NCBI GenBank assembly: GCA_026983755.1
Contig: JALSTL010000032.1
Location: forward strand, 1 to 20,644
Direction: 5' to 3'
DNA from: Melioribacteraceae bacterium
GTDB taxonomy: Bacteria > Bacteroidota > Ignavibacteria > Ignavibacteriales > Melioribacteraceae
Length of the DNA: 20,644 nucleotides
The notes under the pieces are model-generated. The model saw nothing but the letters and a program-made list of their open reading frames with translations. It did no database searches and had not been told where the DNA came from. Below are positions 6,495 to 14,309 of the stretch, one piece after another. Every line of letters begins with the position of its first letter. Position 1 is the first letter of the stretch. Both the position numbers and the translations under genes were made by a program.

Positions 6495-7382
6495 TTAACC
6501 TTTTAACGCATTTGCACCGGAAACAATTTCCAATATTTCGGTAGTGATAGCCGCTTGACGTTCTTTATTATATTTTACTTGTAATGTTTTAATCATTTCT
6601 TTTGCATTTTCCGTAGCCATATCCATGGCGGTCATTCTTGCACCAAGCTCGGCTGCATACGAATCTAATAATAAAGTCCACATTTGCGATTTTAAATGTC
6701 GTGGTAAAAGTGATTCGATGATCTCCTTTTGAGTCGGTTCATAAATATATTCTACATGTTTATGGGTTTCTTCTTCATCTTGTTCCATTTGCGGAATTGG
6801 TAGCAATTGTGTTTTGATAACAACTTGTTTTACAACGGAATGGAATTCGTTTGAAACAATAATAACTTCATCAAATTCCCCCGAGCTAAATTTAGAAGTT
6901 AATTCGTTGACCAATGAAGATGCAAAATCAAATTGTAGTTTTGAAAAAATACCTTTGTGGGAAGCAACAATATTAAATCCTTTTTTCGAGGAAAAGAAAT
7001 CCGCACCTTTTTTACCGATACAATAAAGATGAACATTTCCATTAGAAAATTGTTTATTATATTTTTCATCAATAAGTTTTTCGGTTTCTCTTATTGCATT
7101 CATATTAAAACCTCCGCAAAGTCCTCTATCGGAAGTAATGACTACAATTGCAACGTTGTTAATTTCTTCTCTGGTTTTAAAAAGAGGATTGTTATCCACA
7201 CCTACACTTTGAATCAGATGTTTTAATACTCCTGCTAATTTTGTTGAATATGGCTTAGCATTGGTTATATTTTCTTGTGCTTTGCGTAACCTTGCCGCAG
7301 CAACCATTTTCATTGCTTTGGTTATTTGTTGAGTATTTTTTACACCAACTATTCTATGTTTTATTTCTTTTAGGGTTGCCAT
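6495..7382 (-). CDS. atpG: F1Fo ATP synthase subunit gamma
   Basis: The gamma subunit is the central rotor shaft of F1. The 295 residues show the two conserved coiled-coil ends: N-terminal IVGVKNTQQITKAMKMVAAA (about 12-31) and C-terminal GARMTAMDMATENAKEMI with a final EILEIVSGANALKG. The central Rossmann-like part carries VVITSDRGLCGGFNMNA, the family signature. It starts at ATG 23 bases after atpA and is the last ATP synthase gene here: atpD and atpC do not follow, and ffh comes next. No clear Shine-Dalgarno sequence is present. Confidence 0.97.
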   Translation of the reverse strand: MATLKEIKHRIVGVKNTQQITKAMKMVAAARLRKAQENITNAKPYSTKLAGVLKHLIQSVGVDNNPLFKTREEINNVAIVVITSDRGLCGGFNMNAIRETEKLIDEKYNKQFSNGNVHLYCIGKKGADFFSSKKGFNIVASHKGIFSKLQFDFASSLVNELTSKFSSGEFDEVIIVSNEFHSVVKQVVIKTQLLPIPQMEQDEEETHKHVEYIYEPTQKEIIESLLPRHLKSQMWTLLLDSYAAELGARMTAMDMATENAKEMIKTLQVKYNKERQAAITTEILEIVSGANALKG

Positions 7383-7405
7383 ATTGTATCAAATAATACT
7401 TTAAA

Positions 7406-8953
7406 TTAACTCTTTTTAAATTTGTTTTGAAATTCCGAAACAATACTATTTATTGCTTCGATAGTTTCATCACTAAGAACTTTTTCTTTTCTGATTGTAT
7501 CAAATAATTCCGGTTTACTTAAATCTATATATTCAAGTAATTCTTTTTCAAACCTTTTTATATCTTTTACATTAATATTTTCCATAAACCCTTTAGTTGC
7601 GGCAAAGATTGCAACAACTTGTCTTTCAACCGGAACAGGAGCATATTGACCTTGTTTTAATAATTCAACTAATCTTTCACCTTTTGCCAATGTTTTTTGA
7701 GTAGCTTGATCAAGATCGGAACCGAACTTTGCAAATGCAGCTAATTCTCTATATTGCGCCAAATCCAATTTCAACGAGCCGGCTACTTTTTTCATTGCTT
7801 TAATTTGAGCGTTACCTCCAACACGAGAAACACTAATACCAACATTAATTGCCGGACGAACACCTGCATTAAATAAGTCCGGTTCTAAATATATTTGTCC
7901 GTCTGTAATAGAAATTACATTGGTAGGTATATAAGCAGAAACATCACCTTGTTGGGTTTCGATAATAGGCAAAGCGGTAAGACTTCCTCCGCCTAAATCA
8001 TCACTTAGTTTAGAAGCTCTTTCCAGCAATCTTGAATGTAAATAAAAAATATCTCCAGGATAAGCTTCGCGTCCGGGTGGTCTTCTTAAAAGTAAGGATA
8101 ATTCTCTGTATGCAACCGCTTGTTTTGAAAGATCATCATAAACAACAAGAGCATGTTTTCCGTTATCTCTAAAATATTCCGCAAAAGTAGCGCCTGCATA
8201 AGGGGCAATATATTGAAGCGGTGCAGGATCTGAAGCTGCTGCCACAACCACGGTGGTATAATCCAATGCTCCGTGTTCTTCAAGTTTTGAAACAACTTGT
8301 ACTACTGTAGAATTTTTTTGTCCAACGGCAACATAAACACAATAAACAGGTTCAATTCCTTCGGCTTTAGCTTCTTCACTATGGGTATATTTTTGGTTAA
8401 TAATAGTATCAACTGCAACAGCGGTTTTGCCGGTTTGTCTATCGCCAATAATCAACTCTCTTTGACCTCTTCCAATAGGAATCATAGCATCGACAGCGGT
8501 AATACCTGTTTGCAGAGGTTCGGTTACCGGTTGCCTTGCCACAACACCAAGAGCTTTTCGTTCAATTGGTAAGTATTGAGAAGATTGAATAGCACCTTTT
8601 CCGTCAACAGGTATTCCCAACGGGGTAACAACTCTACCGAGGAATTGTTCTCCGACCGGTATGGAGGCAACACGTTTTGTTCTTTTAACCGTATCGCCTT
8701 CTTTAATAAGAGAACTATCGCCAAAAAGAACACAACCAACGCTATCTTCATCCAAGTTAAGCACCATACCTATTATATTATTTGGAAATTCAACAAGTTC
8801 ACTTGCCATTACTTGAGACAAACCGTAAACTTGAGCGATACCATCACCGACGGATAAAACGGTACCGACATCATAAACATCAATTTTATTTTCAAAACCA
8901 GCTAATTGTTTTCTAAGAATAGCAGAAACTTCGTCCGGTTTAACTTCAGCCAT
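7406..8953 (-). CDS. atpA: F1Fo ATP synthase subunit alpha
   Basis: The alpha subunit forms the F1 hexamer with beta and holds the non-catalytic nucleotide sites. The 515 residues are full length. Visible motifs are the P-loop GDRQTGKT at 170-177, the Walker B region [19 protein letters not shown] near 268, [15 protein letters not shown] near 287, and SVSRVGG with Arg377, the arginine contributed to the neighbouring catalytic site. ATG is preceded by AAAGGT with good spacing. It lies between atpH and atpG in the usual order. Confidence 0.98.
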   Translation of the reverse strand: MAEVKPDEVSAILRKQLAGFENKIDVYDVGTVLSVGDGIAQVYGLSQVMASELVEFPNNIIGMVLNLDEDSVGCVLFGDSSLIKEGDTVKRTKRVASIPVGEQFLGRVVTPLGIPVDGKGAIQSSQYLPIERKALGVVARQPVTEPLQTGITAVDAMIPIGRGQRELIIGDRQTGKTAVAVDTIINQKYTHSEEAKAEGIEPVYCVYVAVGQKNSTVVQVVSKLEEHGALDYTTVVVAAASDPAPLQYIAPYAGATFAEYFRDNGKHALVVYDDLSKQAVAYRELSLLLRRPPGREAYPGDIFYLHSRLLERASKLSDDLGGGSLTALPIIETQQGDVSAYIPTNVISITDGQIYLEPDLFNAGVRPAINVGISVSRVGGNAQIKAMKKVAGSLKLDLAQYRELAAFAKFGSDLDQATQKTLAKGERLVELLKQGQYAPVPVERQVVAIFAATKGFMENINVKDIKRFEKELLEYIDLSKPELFDTIRKEKVLSDETIEAINSIVSEFQNKFKKS

Positions 8954-8980
8954 TATTTTACCTTTTAAATTTTTCTTAGA

Positions 8981-9535
8981 TTAATTGCTTAAATATTTTT
9001 CTTCAAATAATTTTTTCTTCAATAATTCCAATTGATGCTTTACCGAAGCATCAATAACAGTATCTTTATAACGGGCTGTAAACCCGCCTATTATCGATTT
9101 ATCAACTTTGTAACTAGCTACAATTTTTTTATTGGTAATTTTTTCCAATTTTTTAACAATATCTTCTTTTTGATTTTCAGATAGCTCTACTGCACTGCTA
9201 ATTTGCACTTTAATTCTGTTTAATTTTTCATCACTTAATTGAATAAATCTTTCGCAAATTTCAAACAATAGATTTGCTCTTCCTCTTATTGCAATAAGTT
9301 TTAAAAAGTTTTTTACTTCCGAAGAAACTTTTCCGAAAAAAATAGCTTCGAGTATATTTTCCTTTTTACTTGTGGAAATCAGATAGCTATTTAGAATACT
9401 TTTTAATTCATCAGAAGATGCAAGTGTATTGTAAACAAGTTCAATACTTTTTAATGCCTCTTCAAAAGAATTATTTTCTTCTGCTGTTTGTAATAAAGCA
9501 TTGGCATATCTTGTGGAAATTACAAATTCGCTCAT
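8981..9535 (-). CDS. atpH: F1Fo ATP synthase subunit delta
   Basis: The delta subunit joins the peripheral stalk to the top of F1. The protein is 184 residues with the family's N-terminal helical domain beginning ISTRYANALLQTAEENN and the C-terminal signature DKSIIGGFTARYKDTVIDAS, then VKHQLELLKKKLFEE. It starts 3 bases after the atpF stop, so the two peripheral-stalk genes are probably coupled. Sequence conservation is low, as is normal for delta, but the C-terminal GG motif and the position are decisive. Confidence 0.95.
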   Translation of the reverse strand: MSEFVISTRYANALLQTAEENNSFEEALKSIELVYNTLASSDELKSILNSYLISTSKKENILEAIFFGKVSSEVKNFLKLIAIRGRANLLFEICERFIQLSDEKLNRIKVQISSAVELSENQKEDIVKKLEKITNKKIVASYKVDKSIIGGFTARYKDTVIDASVKHQLELLKKKLFEEKYLSN

Positions 9536-9538
9536 AGC

Positions 9539-10084
9539 TTAATTACCCGATAAATCGTCAATATATTTATTTACCAAATTAATATTTTTTTCTTTGTCCA
9601 AATTATCTTTAATAATTTTTTCAGCTGCGTCAATAGCAATTGATGCAACTTGTCCTTTAAGGCTGGCAAAAGCCTCTTGAGTTTTTCTTTGAATTTCCAC
9701 GGAAGCATTATCTATAATCTTTTTAGCTTCGGTTTTGCCTTCTGAAATAATTTGGTTTTTCAAATTTTCGGCATATTCTCTGCCTTGTGCAATAATTTTT
9801 TGAGCTTCTTCTTCGGCTTTAGCCAAGTTTTGCTTATTTTTTTCCAAAAGTTCTTCGGCTTCTTTTCTGGCGGTTTCGGCGCGTTCAACGGAATCTCTGA
9901 TAAACTTTTCGCGTTCGTCCAAAGAAGATAGTATTGGTTTCCAAGCAAATTTTTTGAGTACAACCAGTAGCAGAAAAAATGTTACGGCAGTCCAAAAAAT
10001 TAAGCCCGGGTTTATATCAAGTAAACTACCTTGAGCTTCAGCTTCGGAAAAAAATAACATAAATGTTGATAATAATGCAAACAT
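9539..10084 (-). CDS. atpF: F1Fo ATP synthase subunit b
   Basis: Subunit b is the membrane-anchored peripheral stalk. The 181 residues have an N-terminal leader of about 20, then a single membrane helix (about 27-45, [20 protein letters not shown]), the classic [14 protein letters not shown], and a long Glu/Lys/Ala-rich coiled-coil helix to about residue 170. The ATG at 10084 is preceded by AAGGA with 7-base spacing, which supports the long leader. Only one b-type gene is present, so the enzyme should use a b homodimer. A stable hairpin lies in the gap upstream of it. Confidence 0.96.
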   Translation of the reverse strand: MFALLSTFMLFFSEAEAQGSLLDINPGLIFWTAVTFFLLLVVLKKFAWKPILSSLDEREKFIRDSVERAETARKEAEELLEKNKQNLAKAEEEAQKIIAQGREYAENLKNQIISEGKTEAKKIIDNASVEIQRKTQEAFASLKGQVASIAIDAAEKIIKDNLDKEKNINLVNKYIDDLSGN

Positions 10085-10109
10085 TTTAAGTTCCTTATTA
10101 AAAATTAAA

Positions 10110-10137
10110 TTTGAGGAGTATAAAAATACTCCTCAAA
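10110..10137 (-). promoter_or_regulatory. Intercistronic hairpin between atpE and atpF
   Basis: A perfect 12-bp stem, TTTGAGGAGTAT with ATACTCCTCAAA, closes a 4-base loop in the 64-base atpE-atpF gap. On the - strand it is followed by TTTAATTTTTAATAAGGA, so it resembles a weak intrinsic terminator placed just before the atpF ribosome binding site. It may reduce read-through or protect the 3' end of an a/c-coding mRNA fragment, favouring subunit c. That role is inference. Confidence 0.75.
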
Positions 10138-10148
10138 AATTTATTAGA

Positions 10149-10367
10149 TTATTTAAGAGCTAAAAGAATGCAAATTACCAAGGAAAATAGAGCAATACCT
10201 TCAATAAGAGCTGCGGCAATAATCATCGAAGTTCTAATATCACCGGAAGCTTCCGGTTGACGTCCACTGGCGTCCATAGCTGAAGCTGCGAGTTTACCAA
10301 TACCCAAACCGGCTCCAAAAACAGTTATGCCAGCTCCAATTCCTGCGGCTAAGAATGCAAAATCCAT
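10149..10367 (-). CDS. atpE: F1Fo ATP synthase subunit c
   Basis: Subunit c forms the ion-carrying ring of Fo. The 72 residues form two membrane helices joined by the polar loop GRQPEA (35-40). Helix 1 has the Gly-rich packing motif GAGLGIGKLAASAMDA and helix 2 holds the ion-binding Glu56 in ALIEGIALFSL. Gly follows the Glu where Na+-type rings have Ser or Thr, and Ile23 stands where they have Gln, so the coupling ion is most likely H+. An AAGGAG site 7 bases before the ATG is the strongest in this operon, which suits a subunit needed in many copies. Confidence 0.97.
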   Translation of the reverse strand: MDFAFLAAGIGAGITVFGAGLGIGKLAASAMDASGRQPEASGDIRTSMIIAAALIEGIALFSLVICILLALK

Positions 10368-10396
10368 TTGTTTTCTCCTTAATTTGAAATAATTTA

Positions 10397-11245
10397 TTAA
10401 TGATCTTGATGAACAGCCATCCCTATAAAAAGAGATGACAACATTGTAAAAATGTAGGCTTGAATAAGCGCTACTAAAATTTCCAGTAAAAATATAAATA
10501 AAGCAAATGCAACCGATACGGGTGCAACAAAATATGTATGTAAAATAAATATCAAGCCTATTAAAGCCATAATTACTATATGACCGGCTGTCATATTTGC
10601 AAACAACCTAACCGCCAGTGCAAACGGCTTGGTAAATAAGCCTAAAATTTCTATAAGAAATATTACAGGTACCAGCGCTATAGGTAACCCACCGGGCATT
10701 AAACCTTTAAAATAACCCAGCAATCCGTTCTTTTTTATTCCACCTAGTTGTATCACTAAAAATGAAATTACGGCAAGTGTTGCCGTAACGGCAATATTAT
10801 TTGTTGCGGTAGCTCCATAAGGAAGCAAACCGAGAAAATTACAAAACAAAATGAAGAAAAATATGGTAAGTAAAAACGGTAAAAACTTTTCGTAACCTTT
10901 TCCTATTGTGGGTTTTGCAATTTCGTCTCTTACAAAAACAACAAGAACTTCCATTGCATTTGCCAAACCTTTTGGTAAAAAAGATTTTTTATAAGATTTT
11001 GCTACTTTAGCAAATATTATTATTAAAAGAGCAAAAGCAATCCACATAAAAACTATGTTTTTCGTAATGGAAATATCCAAACCGAATAAGTGCAATTCCG
11101 GTAAGTTGATAGTAAAAAACGGCTCGAAATTTAATTGCCTGCTATCTAAAATATGATGCATAATCCAACCGGCACCGCCGCCTTGATGTTGCGCAGCTGC
11201 CGTTGTTAAAGTATCCGAAACTGTTTTAATTTCTTCTGTGTGCAT
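10397..11245 (-). CDS. atpB: F1Fo ATP synthase subunit a
   Basis: Subunit a holds the two half-channels for protons beside the c ring. The 282 residues include a long N-terminal extension (about 1-60, with a Gln/Gly/His-rich patch) before the first membrane helix near 62-80. Key motifs are FVRDEIAKPTIG (near 104), FFFILFCNFLGLLPYG (near 129), and FALAVRLFANMTAGH with the essential Arg213. The last helix is ALIQAYIFTMLSSLFIGMAV. It begins with ATG six bases after the AtpI-like gene and shows no Shine-Dalgarno sequence, so translation may be coupled to the upstream gene. Confidence 0.96.
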   Translation of the reverse strand: MHTEEIKTVSDTLTTAAAQHQGGGAGWIMHHILDSRQLNFEPFFTINLPELHLFGLDISITKNIVFMWIAFALLIIIFAKVAKSYKKSFLPKGLANAMEVLVVFVRDEIAKPTIGKGYEKFLPFLLTIFFFILFCNFLGLLPYGATATNNIAVTATLAVISFLVIQLGGIKKNGLLGYFKGLMPGGLPIALVPVIFLIEILGLFTKPFALAVRLFANMTAGHIVIMALIGLIFILHTYFVAPVSVAFALFIFLLEILVALIQAYIFTMLSSLFIGMAVHQDH

Positions 11246-11251
11246 TTATTA

Positions 11252-11629
11252 TTATTTTTTCTTAGTTGCTACCCGTTGAAAATATAATACTTCCAATAAA
11301 AGTGACATAAAATAAAATATAAAGAATACTAATATAAATGCATATTTATCAATATTCAAGAATTTTATTATTAAAACTATTGCAAATAATAAAATTAATA
11401 TTCTAATTCCCAAACCGCCAAAATTAAATAACATAAACACCGAATGACGTGCTTTGTAGGAATAGCTGAACAACATAATTGCAACAACAGAATTTATTAC
11501 GCTTAAAATTGCTGCATAAATTATAGAATATAAAGTTACTTCATTTATTATTTCAAAATACTTTAAAGTTAAAATAATTATAAAGTTTAAAAAATAAAAT
11601 ATAAAAATGTTTTTTAAAAAATCATTCAT
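11252..11629 (-). CDS. AtpI-like four-helix membrane protein of the ATP synthase operon
   Basis: This 125-residue protein has four predicted membrane helices (starting near residues 7, 30, 69 and 95) and few charged residues. The third helix, FGGLGIRILILLF, resembles the Gly/Arg-containing segment of AtpI proteins, which help assemble the c ring. Its place between AtpZ and subunit a is where atpI lies in many operons, so the role is mostly inferred from context. The frame continues upstream to 11680, but I chose the ATG at 11629 because it overlaps the AtpZ stop as ATGAATGA (8 bases), typical of coupled genes. The upstream part would lie wholly inside atpZ. Confidence 0.75.
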   Translation of the reverse strand: MNDFLKNIFIFYFLNFIIILTLKYFEIINEVTLYSIIYAAILSVINSVVAIMLFSYSYKARHSVFMLFNFGGLGIRILILLFAIVLIIKFLNIDKYAFILVFFIFYFMSLLLEVLYFQRVATKKK

Positions 11630-11864
11630 TTTTTTTATTGTAATACATAACGGTTTTAACCAAATTATAAATTCCCGCAAATCCTCCGAACAAACTGAAA
11701 ATGACAGTTAGCAGCGGATAAGTTTTTAATTTACCGTCTAACCATTTACCCAAGAAAAGCATTAAAAGAATTGCGGCAACCAACTGAACACCCAAGCCCA
11801 AGTATGGCGCAGCTTGTTCATAAGCTTTTATAATTTTTTTTTCTTTATTATTGTTTGATTTCAC
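11622..11864 (-). CDS. atpZ: AtpZ/AtpI family ATP synthase assembly protein (GTG start)
   Basis: AtpZ proteins are small two-helix membrane proteins linked to ATP synthase operons and thought to help assembly or Mg2+/Ca2+ supply. The 80 residues have a basic N-terminus, AYEQAAPYLGLGVQLVAA leading into helix 1 (about 20-41), the conserved GKWLDGKL loop (about 39-46) and a second helix with FSLFGGFAGIYNLVKTV (about 56-72). The start is GTG at 11864, within the last codons of the bactofilin gene (17-base overlap). No ATG exists before the membrane part. The gene also overlaps the next one by 8 bases. Confidence 0.9.
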   Translation of the reverse strand: MKSNNNKEKKIIKAYEQAAPYLGLGVQLVAAILLMLFLGKWLDGKLKTYPLLTVIFSLFGGFAGIYNLVKTVMYYNKKNE

Positions 11865-12246
11865 CGGATGCAGAACCTACATAAGATGAATTTTGTCCCA
11901 TTGAACTTTTCCCGTCGAATGTAGCACCTTCTTCAATTATAAGAACTTTGGCAAAAAGATCTCCTTTAACTTTAGCGGTCGATTCCAAAGTTAATTTATC
12001 TTCTACTTTAATTATTCCTTCCACTTTTCCGCTTATGGTAACGTTTTTAGCATTAATTTCTCCTTTTACAACCGAAGAAGTTCCTAAGGTCAAATTTCCT
12101 TTGATATGCACGTCTCCTATAATTTTTCCGTCAATTCTTACATTACCGTTGCTGGAAAGTTTGCCGTCTATGTTTACCCCACCGCTTAAAATGCTAACAT
12201 CTTCGGAGTAAGCTTCTTCTTTTTTGGTCGAGTTTTTTCCTATCAT
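11848..12246 (-). CDS. Bactofilin (polymer-forming cytoskeletal protein)
   Basis: Bactofilins form nucleotide-free filaments that anchor wall-modifying enzymes and shape cells. The 132 residues show a short charged N-terminal tail (1-18), a right-handed beta-helix core (about 19-115) with recurring GxVxIxGxxxG-type turns, such as GKLSSNGNVRIDGKIIGDV, GTSSVVKGEINAKNVTISG and STAKVKGDLFAK, and a short Ser/Gly-rich tail. Its ATG overlaps the stop of the M23 peptidase gene as ATGA. Pairing with an M23 endopeptidase matches known bactofilin systems such as Caulobacter BacA-LdpA and Helicobacter CcmA-Csd1. That they act together here is inference from that pairing. Confidence 0.94.
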   Translation of the reverse strand: MIGKNSTKKEEAYSEDVSILSGGVNIDGKLSSNGNVRIDGKIIGDVHIKGNLTLGTSSVVKGEINAKNVTISGKVEGIIKVEDKLTLESTAKVKGDLFAKVLIIEEGATFDGKSSMGQNSSYVGSASGEIKQ

Positions 12247-13082
12247 TTTACTAAAATCTCCTTTGGGTTAATTGGTTTACCGTTTTTCCAAATTTCAAAA
12301 TGAAGATGTGGTCCGGACGTATTTTTACCGGAATTACCGCTCAATGCAATCAGTTCACCTTGAACTACAAATTCCCTTTCTGATTTTAGCAATGCCGAAC
12401 AATGTTTATAAACAGTTATAAAACCATTGGAGTGTTGAATAATTATTTTATTACCGTCGTTTATTGTAAAATCGGCAAATATTACCAAACCTCCTTCTGC
12501 GGCAAAAATCGGCGAACCTATTTTAGAAGCGAAGTCTATTCCAAGATGCCCTGATGTAGGATTAAATTCCTTTATTATAAAACCTTTACTCGGACTTAAA
12601 AATAAACTTTTATTTTTTTTGTGCTCCTCACTTTGAAATTTTTTAGTAATAAGTTGATTATAAATAAATAGAATATTTCCGCCGTAAGGTAAATTTTTTA
12701 TTTTTTCATATCTTAAACTATCGTAAATAGCCGATGTTGAATCTAACGAATCTGATGTTCCTAAAATATATGCCATTTTTAATTTTTTATTTACGGAACT
12801 AAGTGATTCCAGTTCTTTGGAAAGATAATGTACTTTTTTTTCAAGTTCAACGGTTCTTGCGGCTTGTTCCTGTAATTCTTTATGTTCAAAGTAATACAAC
12901 CAATTTTTAATAGGTGTTAATCCTATAAAAAAAACCGTAGCTAAAAAAATAAAAACGGTATAGATTATTATCCATAAAATTATTTGTGAAAATTTCAGTT
13001 TGTACGTGATTGTTTCACTATCCGTAAAATTAGGTGTAAAATAAATTGTTGTATGCCTGAGTTTTTTTAAATTTAGTTTCAT
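12243..13082 (-). CDS. Membrane-anchored M23 peptidoglycan endopeptidase
   Basis: This LytM/M23 zinc peptidase probably cleaves peptide cross-links in the cell wall. In the 279 residues there is a cytoplasmic N-terminus, one membrane helix (about 33-55), a coiled-coil segment (about 66-103), a linker, and a C-terminal M23 domain from about 164. The zinc ligands are all visible: His179 and Asp183 in GHLGIDFAS, and His261 in GPHLHFEIW. The accessory histidines His227 (YKHCSAL) and His259 are also present, so it should be active. The start is ATG with no clear ribosome site. It opens the run of overlapping genes that leads to the ATP synthase operon. Confidence 0.93.
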   Translation of the reverse strand: MKLNLKKLRHTTIYFTPNFTDSETITYKLKFSQIILWIIIYTVFIFLATVFFIGLTPIKNWLYYFEHKELQEQAARTVELEKKVHYLSKELESLSSVNKKLKMAYILGTSDSLDSTSAIYDSLRYEKIKNLPYGGNILFIYNQLITKKFQSEEHKKNKSLFLSPSKGFIIKEFNPTSGHLGIDFASKIGSPIFAAEGGLVIFADFTINDGNKIIIQHSNGFITVYKHCSALLKSEREFVVQGELIALSGNSGKNTSGPHLHFEIWKNGKPINPKEILVK

Positions 13083-13421
13083 AAGTAAATCTTAATCTTT
13101 AATACCGACATAAAATATATCATTGTAATTAATGTTAAAGTTAAACACTGATAAATAAAGAAAATTTTTTTAATACCAATACGTTTTTTTGTATCTAAAC
13201 AAATCAAATATTTAATGTACAAATATAAGAAGAAAATAAATGATTAAATAATACGAACAAACAAGAAACATAATTCGGAAATGTTAACTTTTACTATTTT
13301 TTAAAAGTAGAACTATGATATTAAGAGAATTGCATTTTAGCGGTTAATATTTAATTTAATAAGATTTTAATTATTTAAATATTTATTTTTTATACTTAAT
13401 GTTTTTTTTGATAAAACAACC
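13083..13421. other. 339-base AT-rich gap upstream of the M23-bactofilin-atp genes
   Basis: No gene, tRNA or repeat family was recognised here. It must carry the promoter for the M23-bactofilin-atp run and the end of the acyltransferase transcript. A TATATT on the - strand (13114-13119) could be a -10 element, but I see no matching -35. A weak 7-bp hairpin (ACTTTTA/TAAAAGT) lies near 13290-13312, and an imperfect AT-only inverted repeat near 13345-13385; neither is convincing as a terminator. Confidence 0.5.
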
Positions 13422-14294
13422 TCAGTATTTCCAAATATTATGCATCCAAAACCATTGCTCCGGATGTTGCTTAATAAGGTTCTCCAAAAGCGTCATATAT
13501 TGTTGATTAAAAGCTTTTATTTTTTCATTATAATTGCCTTCCAAACTATCAAGCTTTATTTCTTCAAGAATACCTTGGTAATTACCGTTTGGTTTTCTAA
13601 CGCAAAAAAGCACTAATACCGGAGCATTCAATTTTAATGCAATAGAAGGTGTTCCTGCAAATGTTGAAGTTTGTTTTCCGAAAAAACGGACTTTAATTCC
13701 ATCTCTGGGACCACGTTGATCTCCAACAACACCAACAATTTTATCTTCTTTTAGAGCTTTAAAAATTTCTTTTACTGAAATTCCCAAAGGTATTTCTTTA
13801 TTACCGAATTTTTCACGAACATTTTTCAGCCATTTTGTAACATAAGGATTGCTTTGTTCTTTTACCAAAACATTGATAGGATTTTTCAATAGTATTCCGG
13901 TAACCAATGCGGCAAATTCCCAATTTCCGTAATGCGCTGTTAATAAAATTAACCCTTTACCTTCGGATTTTCTTTTTTTTATTAAATCGAAATTATTTAT
14001 TGAATAAGCGGAAAGAATTTTTTCTTCAGACAATTTCGGATAGACAAATAATTCCAGAAAAGTAATTGCAATGCTTCTATAGTTTTTAAAAGCAATTTTT
14101 TTCAGATCTTTGTCGGGTAAATCCGGGAAGGCAATTTTAAGATTATGCAATACAACATTCCGCCGCACTCTTATTATATAAAAAAACAGAAACGCTAAAA
14201 TTTTTGATGTATATTTTATATAAGATAATCCACCCAAGCTAAAAAATTTACCGATAAAAATAAAAACCAGGTATTCTATCTTATAAAGAATCAA
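13422..14294 (-). CDS. LpxL/HtrB-family lysophospholipid acyltransferase (TTG start)
   Basis: The LpxL/HtrB family transfers late acyl chains to lipid A at the inner membrane. The 290 residues have a hydrophobic N-terminal anchor (about 8-42), RRNVVLHNLKIAFPDLP near 44, the catalytic HxxxxE motif AHYGNWE (His121, Glu126), GDQRGPRDGIKVRFFG at 191-206, then FAGTPSIALKLNAPVLVLF and the closing HPEQWFWMHNIWKY. The start is TTG with AGGAA about 8 bases before it; no ATG is available before the conserved part. It follows the GWxTD gene after 15 bases, so they share a transcript. The exact acyl substrate (lipid A or an ornithine-type lipid) cannot be told from sequence. Confidence 0.9.
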   Translation of the reverse strand: MILYKIEYLVFIFIGKFFSLGGLSYIKYTSKILAFLFFYIIRVRRNVVLHNLKIAFPDLPDKDLKKIAFKNYRSIAITFLELFVYPKLSEEKILSAYSINNFDLIKKRKSEGKGLILLTAHYGNWEFAALVTGILLKNPINVLVKEQSNPYVTKWLKNVREKFGNKEIPLGISVKEIFKALKEDKIVGVVGDQRGPRDGIKVRFFGKQTSTFAGTPSIALKLNAPVLVLFCVRKPNGNYQGILEEIKLDSLEGNYNEKIKAFNQQYMTLLENLIKQHPEQWFWMHNIWKY

Positions 14295-14309
14295 AACGAA
14301 TTCCTAAAA

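Noticed and set aside
8297..8857. Two rightward open frames opposite atpA
   Set aside because: They lie wholly within the well-supported atpA gene and have Ser/Asn-rich, non-protein-like composition.
10149..10367. Na+-coupled c ring
   Set aside because: The residues after Glu56 and in helix 1 lack the Gln and Ser/Thr ligands of Na+-type rings.
13083..13421. Small RNA or short gene in the 339-base gap
   Set aside because: No stable structure, promoter-terminator pair or coding frame with a ribosome site was seen; the stretch is mostly A and T.
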